A DNA stretch of 64,000 bases from positions 434,001 to 498,000 of the forward strand of contig NZ_BNBM01000002.1 in the NCBI RefSeq assembly GCF_014655715.1, given 5' to 3'. Numbering within the stretch: position 1 is the first letter of the stretch; every line of letters starts with the position of its first letter. Shown in pieces: positions 1 to 6,464 of the stretch. The translations under genes were made by a program, and so were the position numbers. The DNA comes from Streptomyces lanatus (GTDB lineage Bacteria > Actinomycetota > Actinomycetes > Streptomycetales > Streptomycetaceae). The notes beneath the pieces are model-generated. The model made no database searches, was not told the origin of the DNA, and saw only the letters and a program-made list of their open reading frames with translations.

Positions 1-721
1 TGGCCAGCACGGTGCCCAGGCCGGGGCACCAGTTGACCGGCGCGTCGGAGGCGTAGGCCAGGCGGTACTCGCCCAGGACGTCGGCGCGCTCGCCGGCGGT
101 CAGCGTGTCCCAGGAGCGGTCACCGGGGACGGCGCGCTCACCGGACTCGAACTGCGCGACCAGTTCGGCGATCGGGCGGGCCTTCCTCGCCTCGTCGTCG
201 TACCAGGAGTTGAAGATCTGCAGGAAGATCCACTGGGTCCACTTGTAGTACTCCGGGTCGATCGTGGCGAACGACCGGCGCTTGTCGTGGCCCAGGCCCA
301 GCCGGCGCAGCTGGACCTTCATGTTCTCGATGTTGGCCTCGGTGGAGACACGCGGGTGCGTGCCGGTCTGCACGGCGTACTGCTCGGCGGGCAGGCCGAA
401 GGCGTCGAAGCCCAGGGTGTGCAGGACGTTGTGGCCGGTCATGCGCTGGAAGCGCGCGAAGACGTCGGTGGCGATGTAGCCCAGGGGGTGGCCGACGTGC
501 AGGCCCGCACCGGAGGGGTACGGGAACATGTCCATGATGAACTTCTTGGGCTTGGCGACGACCGAGGGGTCGCCCGCCAGATCGCCCTTGGGGTTCGGCG
601 CCGCGTACGTGCCCTCGGCGTCCCAGAAGTCCTGCCAGCGTGCCTCGATGTCGGCGGCCACGGCCGCCGTGTAGCGGTGCGGCGCGGCCACCTCGGCGGC
701 AGCGGGGTTCGTCTCGCTCAT
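1..721 (-). CDS. leuS: Leucyl-tRNA synthetase, N-terminal 240 residues (3' end outside window)
   Basis: This class I aminoacyl-tRNA synthetase charges tRNA-Leu in the cytoplasm. The frame reads [17 protein letters not shown] and stays open to the first base of the window, so only the first quarter of the roughly 950-residue enzyme is present. The Rossmann-fold ATP site is clear: the HIGH-type signature HVGH lies at about residues 75-78 within the stretch [16 protein letters not shown], and it is followed by the typical [13 protein letters not shown] segment. The ATG at 719-721 is the first methionine of the frame. The gene is read leftwards from a leader that carries a leucine-rich peptide and a terminator at 777-887, so it is probably controlled by transcription attenuation. 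Identification is firm. Confidence 0.96.
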   Translation of the reverse strand, partial: MSETNPAAAEVAAPHRYTAAVAADIEARWQDFWDAEGTYAAPNPKGDLAGDPSVVAKPKKFIMDMFPYPSGAGLHVGHPLGYIATDVFARFQRMTGHNVLHTLGFDAFGLPAEQYAVQTGTHPRVSTEANIENMKVQLRRLGLGHDKRRSFATIDPEYYKWTQWIFLQIFNSWYDDEARKARPIAELVAQFESGERAVPGDRSWDTLTAGERADVLGEYRLAYASDAPVNWCPGLGTVLA

Positions 722-776
722 GATCCTCAAAGCTCCATCGATCGTCTCTGCCAGCGGCTGCGGTTCTCCGGAAACG

Positions 777-800
777 AAAAATCCCCTCGCACAGGAGGGG
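777..800 (-). terminator. Attenuator terminator in the leuS leader
   Basis: On the minus strand a six-base-pair GC stem (CCCCTC/GAGGGG, arms 783-788 and 795-800) is followed at once by a run of five T residues (777-781). It lies between the leader peptide and the leuS start, about 55 bases before the ATG. A real intrinsic terminator with a U-tract inside the 5' leader of the gene it precedes is best read as an attenuator. Most other hairpins in this window lack a U-tract, which makes this one stand out. Confidence 0.8.
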
Positions 801-814
801 ACGCCGCGCCGATG

Positions 815-842
815 CCGACCATCCGATTCGCCCGGTGGTCGG
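815..842 (-). promoter_or_regulatory. Upstream leader hairpin of the leuS attenuator
   Basis: A perfect seven-base inverted repeat (arms 815-821 and 836-842, CCGACCA/TGGTCGG) lies between the leader peptide stop at 849 and the terminator hairpin at 783-800. In a classical attenuator this is where the pause or anti-terminator structure sits. The pairing is visible in the sequence. Its role as the alternative structure is inferred from position; I could not fold the RNA. Confidence 0.5.
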
Positions 843-848
843 GATTGA

Positions 849-887
849 TCAGCGCGGCTCGCTAAGCAGAAGGCGTACGGCACGCAT
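849..887 (-). CDS. leuS leader peptide [12 protein letters not shown]
   Basis: This 12-codon reading frame is ATG CGT GCC GTA CGC CTT CTG CTT AGC GAG CCG CGC TGA. It has three consecutive leucine codons, two of them CTT, a codon that is rare in such GC-rich genomes. Ribosome stalling at these codons when charged tRNA-Leu is scarce would favour read-through of the terminator downstream. Classical attenuators have been predicted upstream of leuS in some Streptomyces, which fits. No strong Shine-Dalgarno is visible before the ATG (upstream bases read CCCTGACGCC), so initiation may be weak or nearly leaderless. Confidence 0.75.
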   Translation of the reverse strand: MRAVRLLLSEPR

Positions 888-1024
888 GGCGTCAGGGTAC
901 CGCAGCGCCGTAGCGGGTCGCGACGGGCTTCCGGCGAGGCTGGTGACGGTGCTCACGCGGAGCTCACATATGAACAAACGCACCCCCCGCTCCGTACCTG
1001 AAAGTTGTGAAGACCTCGAAAAGC

Positions 1025-1056
1025 TGAACAACGTTCAATTGTTACCTGGCGTAACA
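1025..1056. promoter_or_regulatory. Two adjacent palindromes in the leuS / cytochrome-b-like divergent region
   Basis: Two inverted repeats lie side by side in an AT-richer stretch: TGAAC-AAC-GTTCA at 1025-1037 and TGTTAC-CTGGC-GTAACA at 1040-1056. They sit between the leuS leader (leftwards) and the membrane protein gene starting at 1192 (rightwards), where both promoters must lie. Such symmetry suggests one or two dimeric regulators. I do not recognise the sites. The rest of the 722-1191 interval holds only the attenuator parts described separately. Confidence 0.35.
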
Positions 1057-1191
1057 GTCGCTAAGGGACATCGCACGTCCCACCCAGCCCGTAGATAACA
1101 ACGCAATAACTCAAACGCCGTACCCCCCGGTATGGAGCCACTTAGAGTGCGGCAACGGGACCGCCTTCCCGAACCGCTCGGAGTTGCCCCC

Positions 1192-2544
1192 ATGAACCCT
1201 CGTCGTAGTAACAGTTCGCTCCCCAGGACGGGCCGGTCGGCCTATGGGGTGGCGACCGCTGCTGTTCTGCTTCTCATACCCCTGGTCGTGCTGCTCGGCG
1301 GTACCTGGCTCCAGGAGTTCCTCAACTTCGGTGCCGGCGTCCTGTCGCTCGTCTGCCTGACCTGCTCGGTGATCTGGGGCCTGGTCGCCCAGGACCGGAT
1401 GATCCTCAACACCCGCCAGCGGATCATCGCCCAGGGCATCCACCGGGTGACCGCCGTCGGCTCGATCGCCTTCCTCCTGGTGCACATCGGCGTCAAGCTG
1501 GCCCTGGACCACGCCACCCCGATCGCCGCGATCATCCCCTTCAGCCTGGTCTTCGCCGGCGGCAGCGAGATCCCGGGCAGCGCCTTCCTCATCGGCCTGG
1601 GCTCCCTGGCCGCCCTGCTCATGATCTTCGTGGGCATCACCGGCGCCCTGCGCAACCAGTTCGCCTCCCCGGCGCCGGTCGCCGCCCGCTGGCGCGCGAT
1701 GCACATGCTGGCCTACCCGGCCTGGTGCTCGGCCCTGATCCACGGTCTGTTCGCCGGCCGCCCGGCGAAGACGTTCTTCATGGTCAGCTACGAACTCTGC
1801 GTCGTCGCCGTCGCCGCCGCCCTCGCCCTGCGCGCGGCCCCGCGCCCCGTCAAGCGCAAGGTCGCCGACCGGCTCGCCCAGATCATCGGCAACGACCCCG
1901 GCGCCCGCGACGACCTGGAGGAGAGCCGCGCCAGGGCGGCGTCCGGATCCTCCCTGCCGGGCTACGACAACCCGCGCCCGGCGCGCGGCTCACGCGAGGA
2001 GCGCCCCGGCCCGCTGCCCGGCATGCCCTCCCAGGCCCCCTCGGCCGCGGAGACCACGGGCGGTTTCGCCGCCGCCTACCGCGCCGTCAACCCGCGCGGC
2101 CAGCAACAACAGCCGTACGCCGACCAGACCTCCCGTATGGACATGCCCCTGGACATGCAGCCGACGGAGGCCATCCCGCGCGTCGACGGCGGCCCGGGCG
2201 GCACCGGCAGCTGGCCCATCCCCTCCCCGCCGCCCGTCGGCGAAGCACCCCCGTCCGCCTACGACCCGCTCAACGACACGGGCTACAACATCCCGGTCTA
2301 CGACAATTCCGGCACCACGACCTACGGTTCGAACACCTCGGGCTACGGGGCCAACGCGGCCGGCTACGGGTCGAGTGATGTGTACGACACCGCTGAGACA
2401 AACGCCGTCTTCGGTACGTACAACCAGAACGACACGTACAACAACAGCGGTCCCGCCACTGAAACATTCCCCGGTACGTCCTACGACTTCGACGCACCGG
2501 GTTCGGGCGAACCTTGGAACACGCCTTCCGGAGGCTTTAAGTGA
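1192..2544 (+). CDS. Cytochrome b / ferric-reductase-like membrane protein with a disordered tail
   Basis: This 450-residue protein has about six or seven hydrophobic helices in residues 20-225. Histidines occur within or beside helices (segments IHRVTAVGSIAFLLVHIG and HMLAYPAWCSALIHGLF), as expected of a haem-binding cytochrome b or ferric-reductase-like transmembrane domain. The last 200 residues are low-complexity, rich in Gly, Pro, Tyr and Asn, and probably cytoplasmic. I chose the ATG at 1192 because GGAG lies eight bases upstream; a longer frame from 1132 lacks that support. The stop overlaps the start of the next gene by four bases, so the two proteins are probably made together, one passing electrons through the membrane and the other supplying them. 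Substrate unknown. Confidence 0.75.
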   Translation: MNPRRSNSSLPRTGRSAYGVATAAVLLLIPLVVLLGGTWLQEFLNFGAGVLSLVCLTCSVIWGLVAQDRMILNTRQRIIAQGIHRVTAVGSIAFLLVHIGVKLALDHATPIAAIIPFSLVFAGGSEIPGSAFLIGLGSLAALLMIFVGITGALRNQFASPAPVAARWRAMHMLAYPAWCSALIHGLFAGRPAKTFFMVSYELCVVAVAAALALRAAPRPVKRKVADRLAQIIGNDPGARDDLEESRARAASGSSLPGYDNPRPARGSREERPGPLPGMPSQAPSAAETTGGFAAAYRAVNPRGQQQQPYADQTSRMDMPLDMQPTEAIPRVDGGPGGTGSWPIPSPPPVGEAPPSAYDPLNDTGYNIPVYDNSGTTTYGSNTSGYGANAAGYGSSDVYDTAETNAVFGTYNQNDTYNNSGPATETFPGTSYDFDAPGSGEPWNTPSGGFK

Positions 2545-4154
2545 ACGAGGCCCTGCCCGACGTACCCGAGGTCCGCGTGGTCGGTCTCCCTCAACTCACG
2601 TCGGGCTTCGACCTTGTCGAAAGACTGGATCTGCCCATGCACCTCAAGGTGCACGGGCCGCTCGAACCGCTGGGCGGCGAGCAACTCGCCAAGCTCGCCG
2701 AGAACATCAACCTGAAGGGCCGCGGCGGCGCGGGCTTCCCCTTCCACAAGAAGCTGCGCTCGGTCGCCGAGGCCGCGATCAAGCGCGGCGTACGGCCGGT
2801 CGTGGTCGTCAACGGCAGTGAGGACGAACCGGCCTGCCGCAAGGACACGGTGATGATCAACCGTGCCCCGCATCTCATCCTGGACGGCGCGCTCTTGTGC
2901 GCCGAGGCCCTGGGTGCCCGCACGCTCGTGGTGGGGGTCACCCGGGAGTCCACCCAGCGCTCCATGGAGGCCGCCCTCGCCGAGCGCGGCCTGAGCAACA
3001 GCCGCCGCTCCGCGCTACGCGCGTTCGTGCAGCGCAACCCGGTGCGCATGGTCACCGGCGCCGCCGCCTCCCTGATCCGCTCGATCGACGGCGGCCCGGC
3101 GATCCCGCCCGGCCGCAAGGTCAGCGCCTCGCAGAACGGCGTCGGCGGCGCACCCACGCTCCTCTCCAACGCCGAGACGTTCGCGCAACTCGCCATCGCC
3201 GCCCGCATCGGCCCGGAGCGCTACGGCAACACCGGTCTGTACGACGAGCCGGGCACCGTCATGCTCACGGTCTCCGGCGCGGTGGCGCGGCCCATGGTCA
3301 TCGAGGTCCCGACCGGCGTGCCGCTGCGCTACGTCCTCCAGCTGGCCGGCGCCCCGCCGGTGCCGCAGGGCGTGCTGACCGGCGGCTACCACGGCAAGTG
3401 GATCGACGCGGCGACGGTCAACGAGGCGATCGTCTCCCGCAATTCGCTGGACGCGGTGGGCGGCGCGCTCGGCGCCGGCGCGATCCTGCCGATCACTCAG
3501 GAGACCTGCCCGCTGGGCGAGTCGCTGCGTGTCGCACAGTGGCTGGCCGAGGAGAGCGCGGGCCAGTGCGGCCCCTGCTACCTCGGTCTGCCGGCCGCCG
3601 CGCGCGGCATGGAGGACATCCTCAACGGCGGTGGCCCGGCCGCCCTGGAGGCGCTCAAGCAGGTCGCCAAGAACGTGAAGCGGCGCGGCGCGTGCTCGCA
3701 CCCGGACGGCTCCGCGATGTTCCTGGAGTCGACCATCAAGGCGTTCACCGACGACCTCGCGGCCCATGTCCTCGGAAACGGCTGCGGACGGCCCGTGGAG
3801 GGCGTTCTGCCGCTCTTCGAGGGCGGCAGGGCCCCCACGGGCATCCCGGGCGGCGCGGAGGAGGAGGAGAACGGCCCCGCGCGCCAGAAGATCTACGTCG
3901 ACTGGACGCTGTGCCGCGGCCACGGTCTGTGCGCCGACATCCTCCCGGAGGTCTTCCAACTCGGCGCCGACGGCTTCCCGACCGTCGCCCAGGCGATGGT
4001 CCCGCGCTACGCGGAGGCCAAGGCCCTGCGCGCGGTGCGCCGTTGCCCGGCCCTCGCCCTGCGCATCGAGGAGGACACCCGAGGTCAGGACACCTCCCGC
4101 AACAACCTGCCGGTCCTCTCCCAGGGCCGCGGACGGCGGGCCCTGGGCCGCTGA
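2541..4154 (+). CDS. NuoF-like flavoprotein fused to a C-terminal ferredoxin domain
   Basis: This 537-residue protein resembles the NADH-binding NuoF subunit of complex I. The flavin/NADH glycine motif GRGGAGFP is at residues 60-67. Near residue 340 the iron-sulfur motif ESAGQCGPC appears, with a further Cys about 40 residues on (GACSHPDGS). An extra C-terminal domain from about residue 450 carries the spacing of a single-cluster ferredoxin (CRGHGLCADILPE, then CPALAL). The start is GTG at 2541, preceded by GGAGG at 2530-2534 and overlapping the upstream stop as GTGA. There are no other complex I genes nearby, so this is more likely an NADH-to-cytochrome-b electron relay for the upstream membrane protein than part of complex I. 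Confidence 0.8.
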   Translation: MNEALPDVPEVRVVGLPQLTSGFDLVERLDLPMHLKVHGPLEPLGGEQLAKLAENINLKGRGGAGFPFHKKLRSVAEAAIKRGVRPVVVVNGSEDEPACRKDTVMINRAPHLILDGALLCAEALGARTLVVGVTRESTQRSMEAALAERGLSNSRRSALRAFVQRNPVRMVTGAAASLIRSIDGGPAIPPGRKVSASQNGVGGAPTLLSNAETFAQLAIAARIGPERYGNTGLYDEPGTVMLTVSGAVARPMVIEVPTGVPLRYVLQLAGAPPVPQGVLTGGYHGKWIDAATVNEAIVSRNSLDAVGGALGAGAILPITQETCPLGESLRVAQWLAEESAGQCGPCYLGLPAAARGMEDILNGGGPAALEALKQVAKNVKRRGACSHPDGSAMFLESTIKAFTDDLAAHVLGNGCGRPVEGVLPLFEGGRAPTGIPGGAEEEENGPARQKIYVDWTLCRGHGLCADILPEVFQLGADGFPTVAQAMVPRYAEAKALRAVRRCPALALRIEEDTRGQDTSRNNLPVLSQGRGRRALGR

Positions 4155-4162
4155 AACACGAC

Positions 4163-4196
4163 GAAGGCGGATCATCCTGGTGGATGATCCGCCTTC
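4163..4196. terminator. Perfect hairpin between the NuoF-like gene and tRNA-Ala
   Basis: The arms GAAGGCGGATCATCC (4163-4177) and its exact complement (4182-4196) form a 15-base-pair stem with a four-base loop. It begins eight bases after the stop of the rightward gene and lies just beyond the 3' end of the leftward tRNA, so it can end transcription from both sides. It lacks a U-tract, as is usual in Streptomyces. Confidence 0.75.
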
Positions 4197-4203
4197 GCGT
4201 CTG

Positions 4204-4276
4204 TGGAGCTAAGGAGAATTGAACTCCTGACCTCCTGCATGCCATGCAGGCGCTCTACCAACTGAGCTATAGCCCC
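4204..4276 (-). tRNA. tRNA-Ala (anticodon GGC), copy 1
   Basis: This is a 73-base cloverleaf read leftwards. The acceptor stem pairs GGGGCTA with TAGCTCC, followed by discriminator A. The D-arm contains AGCTCAGTTGGTAGAGC, and the anticodon stem CCTGC/GCAGG closes the loop ATGGCAT with anticodon GGC, which reads GCC alanine codons. The T-arm is AGGAG-TTCAATT-CTCCT. The 3' CCA is not encoded. It is identical over its full length to the copy at 5081-5153. Confidence 0.97.
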
Positions 4277-4402
4277 TTGCCTGGTTTCCGCCGGTTTCCC
4301 TCGCGGCGACGCCAACATTACCGGGCGACCGGGTGCAGCACCAAATCGTTTACCCCGCAGGGCAGTACGACCCGAAATGTCGGAATCCGCCAGCCCCGAT
4401 GA

Positions 4403-4636
4403 TCATGCGGTCACGAAGGAATAGAACCGCTTGAGCGTGCAGTGTTCTTCAAGGAGACGGCCATAGATCGGCTCGCCCTCGAGTTCACGGTACGTCTCGA
4501 TCGGGTCGCCTTTTATGATCAGCGCCCGCGCGCATTCCTCGCACCAGTACTGGTAGTCGGGGTTCACCGGTTCCATGTCACGGACGATCGGCGTCCCGCT
4601 GCCGCACCAGTCGCACTTTCGCCTGTGTGCACCCAT
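4403..4636 (-). CDS. Small zinc-ribbon protein of unknown function
   Basis: This 77-residue protein begins MGAHRRKCDWCGSG and contains two CxxC pairs, CDWC near residue 8 and CEEC near residue 32. That is enough to bind one zinc ion in a ribbon fold. It lies three bases after the stop of another small Cys-rich gene (4640-4813), and its ribosome site (GGAGCTG) overlaps that stop, so the two form a tight pair. No signal peptide or membrane segment is visible. I know of conserved Streptomyces proteins of this look but no assigned function; a role in nucleic-acid or protein binding would be a guess. Confidence 0.7.
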   Translation of the reverse strand: MGAHRRKCDWCGSGTPIVRDMEPVNPDYQYWCEECARALIIKGDPIETYRELEGEPIYGRLLEEHCTLKRFYSFVTA

Positions 4637-4639
4637 CGA

Positions 4640-4813
4640 TCAGCTCCAGCTGTGGCCGCAGGCCGTGCACACGTAGGAAACTCCGCCGTTGTCACCGAGA
4701 AGCTGGGCGACGTGGACGGAACCGCAGGAAGGGCAGCTGAGGCGGGTGATCGTATCCCGTGTCAATGCTGCTTCGAAGAGGTGACCGACCTCTTCGAGGA
4801 TGCTCGCAGGCAT
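4640..4813 (-). CDS. Small Cys4 zinc-ribbon protein
   Basis: A 57-residue protein starting MPASILEEVGHLFEAAL. An N-terminal amphipathic helix is followed by a zinc ribbon with CPSC and, about 20 residues later, CTAC, ending in HSWS. The ATG at 4813 is chosen because it is preceded by GGGAGGGAG; an upstream in-frame start at 4876 would add 21 residues lacking any recognisable feature. It is first in a two-gene unit with the zinc-ribbon gene at 4403-4636. The pair sits between two identical tRNA-Ala genes. The ribbon resembles those of transcription-type zinc fingers, but function is unknown. Confidence 0.7.
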   Translation of the reverse strand: MPASILEEVGHLFEAALTRDTITRLSCPSCGSVHVAQLLGDNGGVSYVCTACGHSWS

Positions 4814-5033
4814 CGCTACTCCCTCCCGTCGGGCCGCGCCCCCTCCGGCCGTTTGATTCTGCCACGGCCGGACCAATACGGTCAGCGACGCCTCAGTACC
4901 AGTCCGGACACGGCAGCCTCCGTGGCCGTACCCCTCGCATGAACACGCACCTCGAAGCGCCTCCTGAGAGGTATACGCCTGCGAGGCCCGAGTGACTCAA
5001 GCCGATCCCGGAGCAGTTCGGCGCGGATACCAG

Positions 5034-5068
5034 AAGATCCCGCCGATCGGATCGATCGGCGGGATCTT
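5034..5068. terminator. Hairpin after tRNA-Ala copy 2
   Basis: An inverted repeat of about 14 base pairs (AAGATCCCGCCGAT and its complement, loop CGGATCG) starts about 12 bases beyond the 3' end of the leftward tRNA at 5081-5153. Its position matches that of the hairpin behind the first tRNA copy, although the sequence differs. No U-tract. Confidence 0.65.
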
Positions 5069-5080
5069 GTTGTCTCGCTG

Positions 5081-5153
5081 TGGAGCTAAGGAGAATTGAA
5101 CTCCTGACCTCCTGCATGCCATGCAGGCGCTCTACCAACTGAGCTATAGCCCC
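5081..5153 (-). tRNA. tRNA-Ala (anticodon GGC), copy 2
   Basis: A 73-base cloverleaf identical to the copy at 4204-4276, with the same acceptor stem GGGGCTA/TAGCTCC, anticodon loop ATGGCAT (GGC) and T-arm. CCA is not encoded. Identity extends a few bases beyond the mature ends on both sides, pointing to a fairly recent duplication or ongoing gene conversion. Confidence 0.97.
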
Positions 5154-5231
5154 TTGCGTTCCTCCCGCTCGGCGGGCGAACAAGAAGAACTTTAGCCTGC
5201 GACCTGCCAGAAAGTGAAATCCGGCCCGGTG

Positions 5232-5897
5232 TCAGTCGTCGTCGCCGAGCACCGGCTCCGGCAGGGTGCCGGCGTTGTGCTCCAGCAGGCGCCAGCCGCG
5301 CGCGCCCTCACCCAGGACCGACCAGCAGCAGTTGGAGAGGCCACCGAGGCTCTCCCAGTGCCGGGCCTGGAGGCCGAGGAGGCGCCCGATGGTCGTACGG
5401 ATGGTGCCGCCGTGGCTGACCACCACGAGCGTGCCGTCCTCGGGGATCTTCTCGGCGTGCCGGAGCACCACGGGCGCGGCGCGGTCGGCGACCTCGGTCT
5501 CCAGTTCGCCGCCGCCGCGGCGGATCGGCTCGCCGCGCTTCCACGCGGCGTACTCCTCGCCGTAGCGGGCGATGATCTCCTCGTGCGTCAGGCCCTGCCA
5601 GGCGCCCGCGTAGGTCTCGCGCAGGGCCTCGTCGTAGGTCACCTCCAGGCCGGTGAGACCGGCCAGCTCCGCTGCCGTGGCGGCGGCGCGCTGGAGGTCG
5701 GAGGCGATGATCGCGTCGGGCTCGAGGTTCACGAGGAGTCGGGCGGCGCGGCGGGCCTGGGAGATGCCCGCCTCGGTGAGGGCGACGTCCGTGGTGCCCT
5801 GGAAGCGGCGCTCCACGTTCCACGAGGTCTGGCCGTGCCGCCACAGGATGACGCGGCGGCCGCGCTTGCCGGTGGGCACCTGGTCGGTGGTGCTCAT
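5232..5897 (-). CDS. Histidine phosphatase (phosphoglycerate-mutase superfamily)
   Basis: This 221-residue cytoplasmic protein carries the hallmark WRHGQTSWN at about residues 20-28, whose His is the phospho-acceptor. A second catalytic region near the middle reads LRETYAGAWQGLTHEEI, and the C-terminal VVSHGGTIRTTIG supplies the second active-site His. This is the standard two-His pocket of the branch. The family includes phosphoglycerate mutases, phosphatases and phosphoribazole phosphatases, so the substrate is not defined by sequence alone. The ATG at 5897 overlaps the rsfS stop as ATGA; a GTG at 5903 is an alternative. The link to rsfS and nadD is common in actinobacteria. Confidence 0.85.
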   Translation of the reverse strand: MSTTDQVPTGKRGRRVILWRHGQTSWNVERRFQGTTDVALTEAGISQARRAARLLVNLEPDAIIASDLQRAAATAAELAGLTGLEVTYDEALRETYAGAWQGLTHEEIIARYGEEYAAWKRGEPIRRGGGELETEVADRAAPVVLRHAEKIPEDGTLVVVSHGGTIRTTIGRLLGLQARHWESLGGLSNCCWSVLGEGARGWRLLEHNAGTLPEPVLGDDD

Positions 5898-6340
5898 CGC
5901 CACTCACCGCCGAGCTCGGCCGCCTCCTCGGCGGCCTGGTGCTCCGCGTGCTCGGCGGCCTTGCCGCGGGTCGCCTTGGCGTCCTCGGGCAGGTCGAGCT
6001 CGGGGCAGTCCTTCCACAGCCGCTCCAGGGCGTAGAAGACGCGCTCCTCGCTGTGCTGGACGTGGACGACGATGTCGACGTAGTCGAGCAGGACCCAGCG
6101 GGCCTCTCGGTCGCCCTCGCGGCGCACCGGCTTGGCGCCGAGCTCCTTGCTGAGCCGCTCCTCGATCTCGTCGACGATCGACTTGACCTGGCGGTCGTTG
6201 GGCGCGGAGGCCAGCAGGAAGGCGTCCGTGATCGACAGGACGTCGCTGACGTCGTAGGCGATGATGTCGTGCGCGAGCTTGTCGGCGGCCGCCTGGGCGG
6301 CGGTGTTGACGAGCTCGAGGGAACGGTCGGTAGCGGTCAC
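5894..6340 (-). CDS. rsfS: Ribosomal silencing factor RsfS
   Basis: This 148-residue protein of the Iojap/RsfS family binds ribosomal protein L14 and blocks joining of the 50S and 30S subunits, lowering translation when nutrients are scarce. Typical segments are visible: DIIAYDVSDVLSITDAFLLASAPNDRQVKSI in the first half (split here for reference only) and WVLLDYVDIVVHVQ in the core. The C-terminal tail is acidic and Ala/Glu-rich. The start is a GTG at 6340 giving VTATDRSLELV. It lies immediately upstream of the histidine phosphatase, overlapping it by four bases, and downstream of nadD and the LCP-like gene, the usual bacterial nadD-rsfS neighbourhood. Confidence 0.93.
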   Translation of the reverse strand: MTATDRSLELVNTAAQAAADKLAHDIIAYDVSDVLSITDAFLLASAPNDRQVKSIVDEIEERLSKELGAKPVRREGDREARWVLLDYVDIVVHVQHSEERVFYALERLWKDCPELDLPEDAKATRGKAAEHAEHQAAEEAAELGGEWR

Positions 6341-6407
6341 TACAAGGCTTTCGGTCGGCGGACACTTGGCTTCATTCGACCTCAAGGGTCTCACGGACCA
6401 GTGACAG

Positions 6408-6439
6408 CACCCCACGTGATTATCGCTTCACGTGGGGTG
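6408..6439 (-). terminator. Hairpin between the LCP-like gene and rsfS
   Basis: A perfect 12-base-pair inverted repeat (CACCCCACGTGA at 6408-6419 with its complement at 6428-6439) has an eight-base loop. It starts about 25 bases after the stop of the leftward LCP-like gene and lies about 70 bases before the rsfS start. It therefore probably ends the nadD/LCP transcript, with rsfS starting from its own promoter in between. Confidence 0.65.
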
Positions 6440-6464
6440 GCCTGCGGTGATGTACGGAGCGGCG

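Noticed and set aside
722..1000. T-box riboswitch upstream of leuS
   Set aside because: No T-box consensus or specifier loop was seen. A Leu-rich peptide and a terminator explain the region.
2541..4154. A true complex I NuoF subunit
   Set aside because: No other nuo genes are near, a C-terminal ferredoxin is fused, and it is coupled to a cytochrome-b-like gene.
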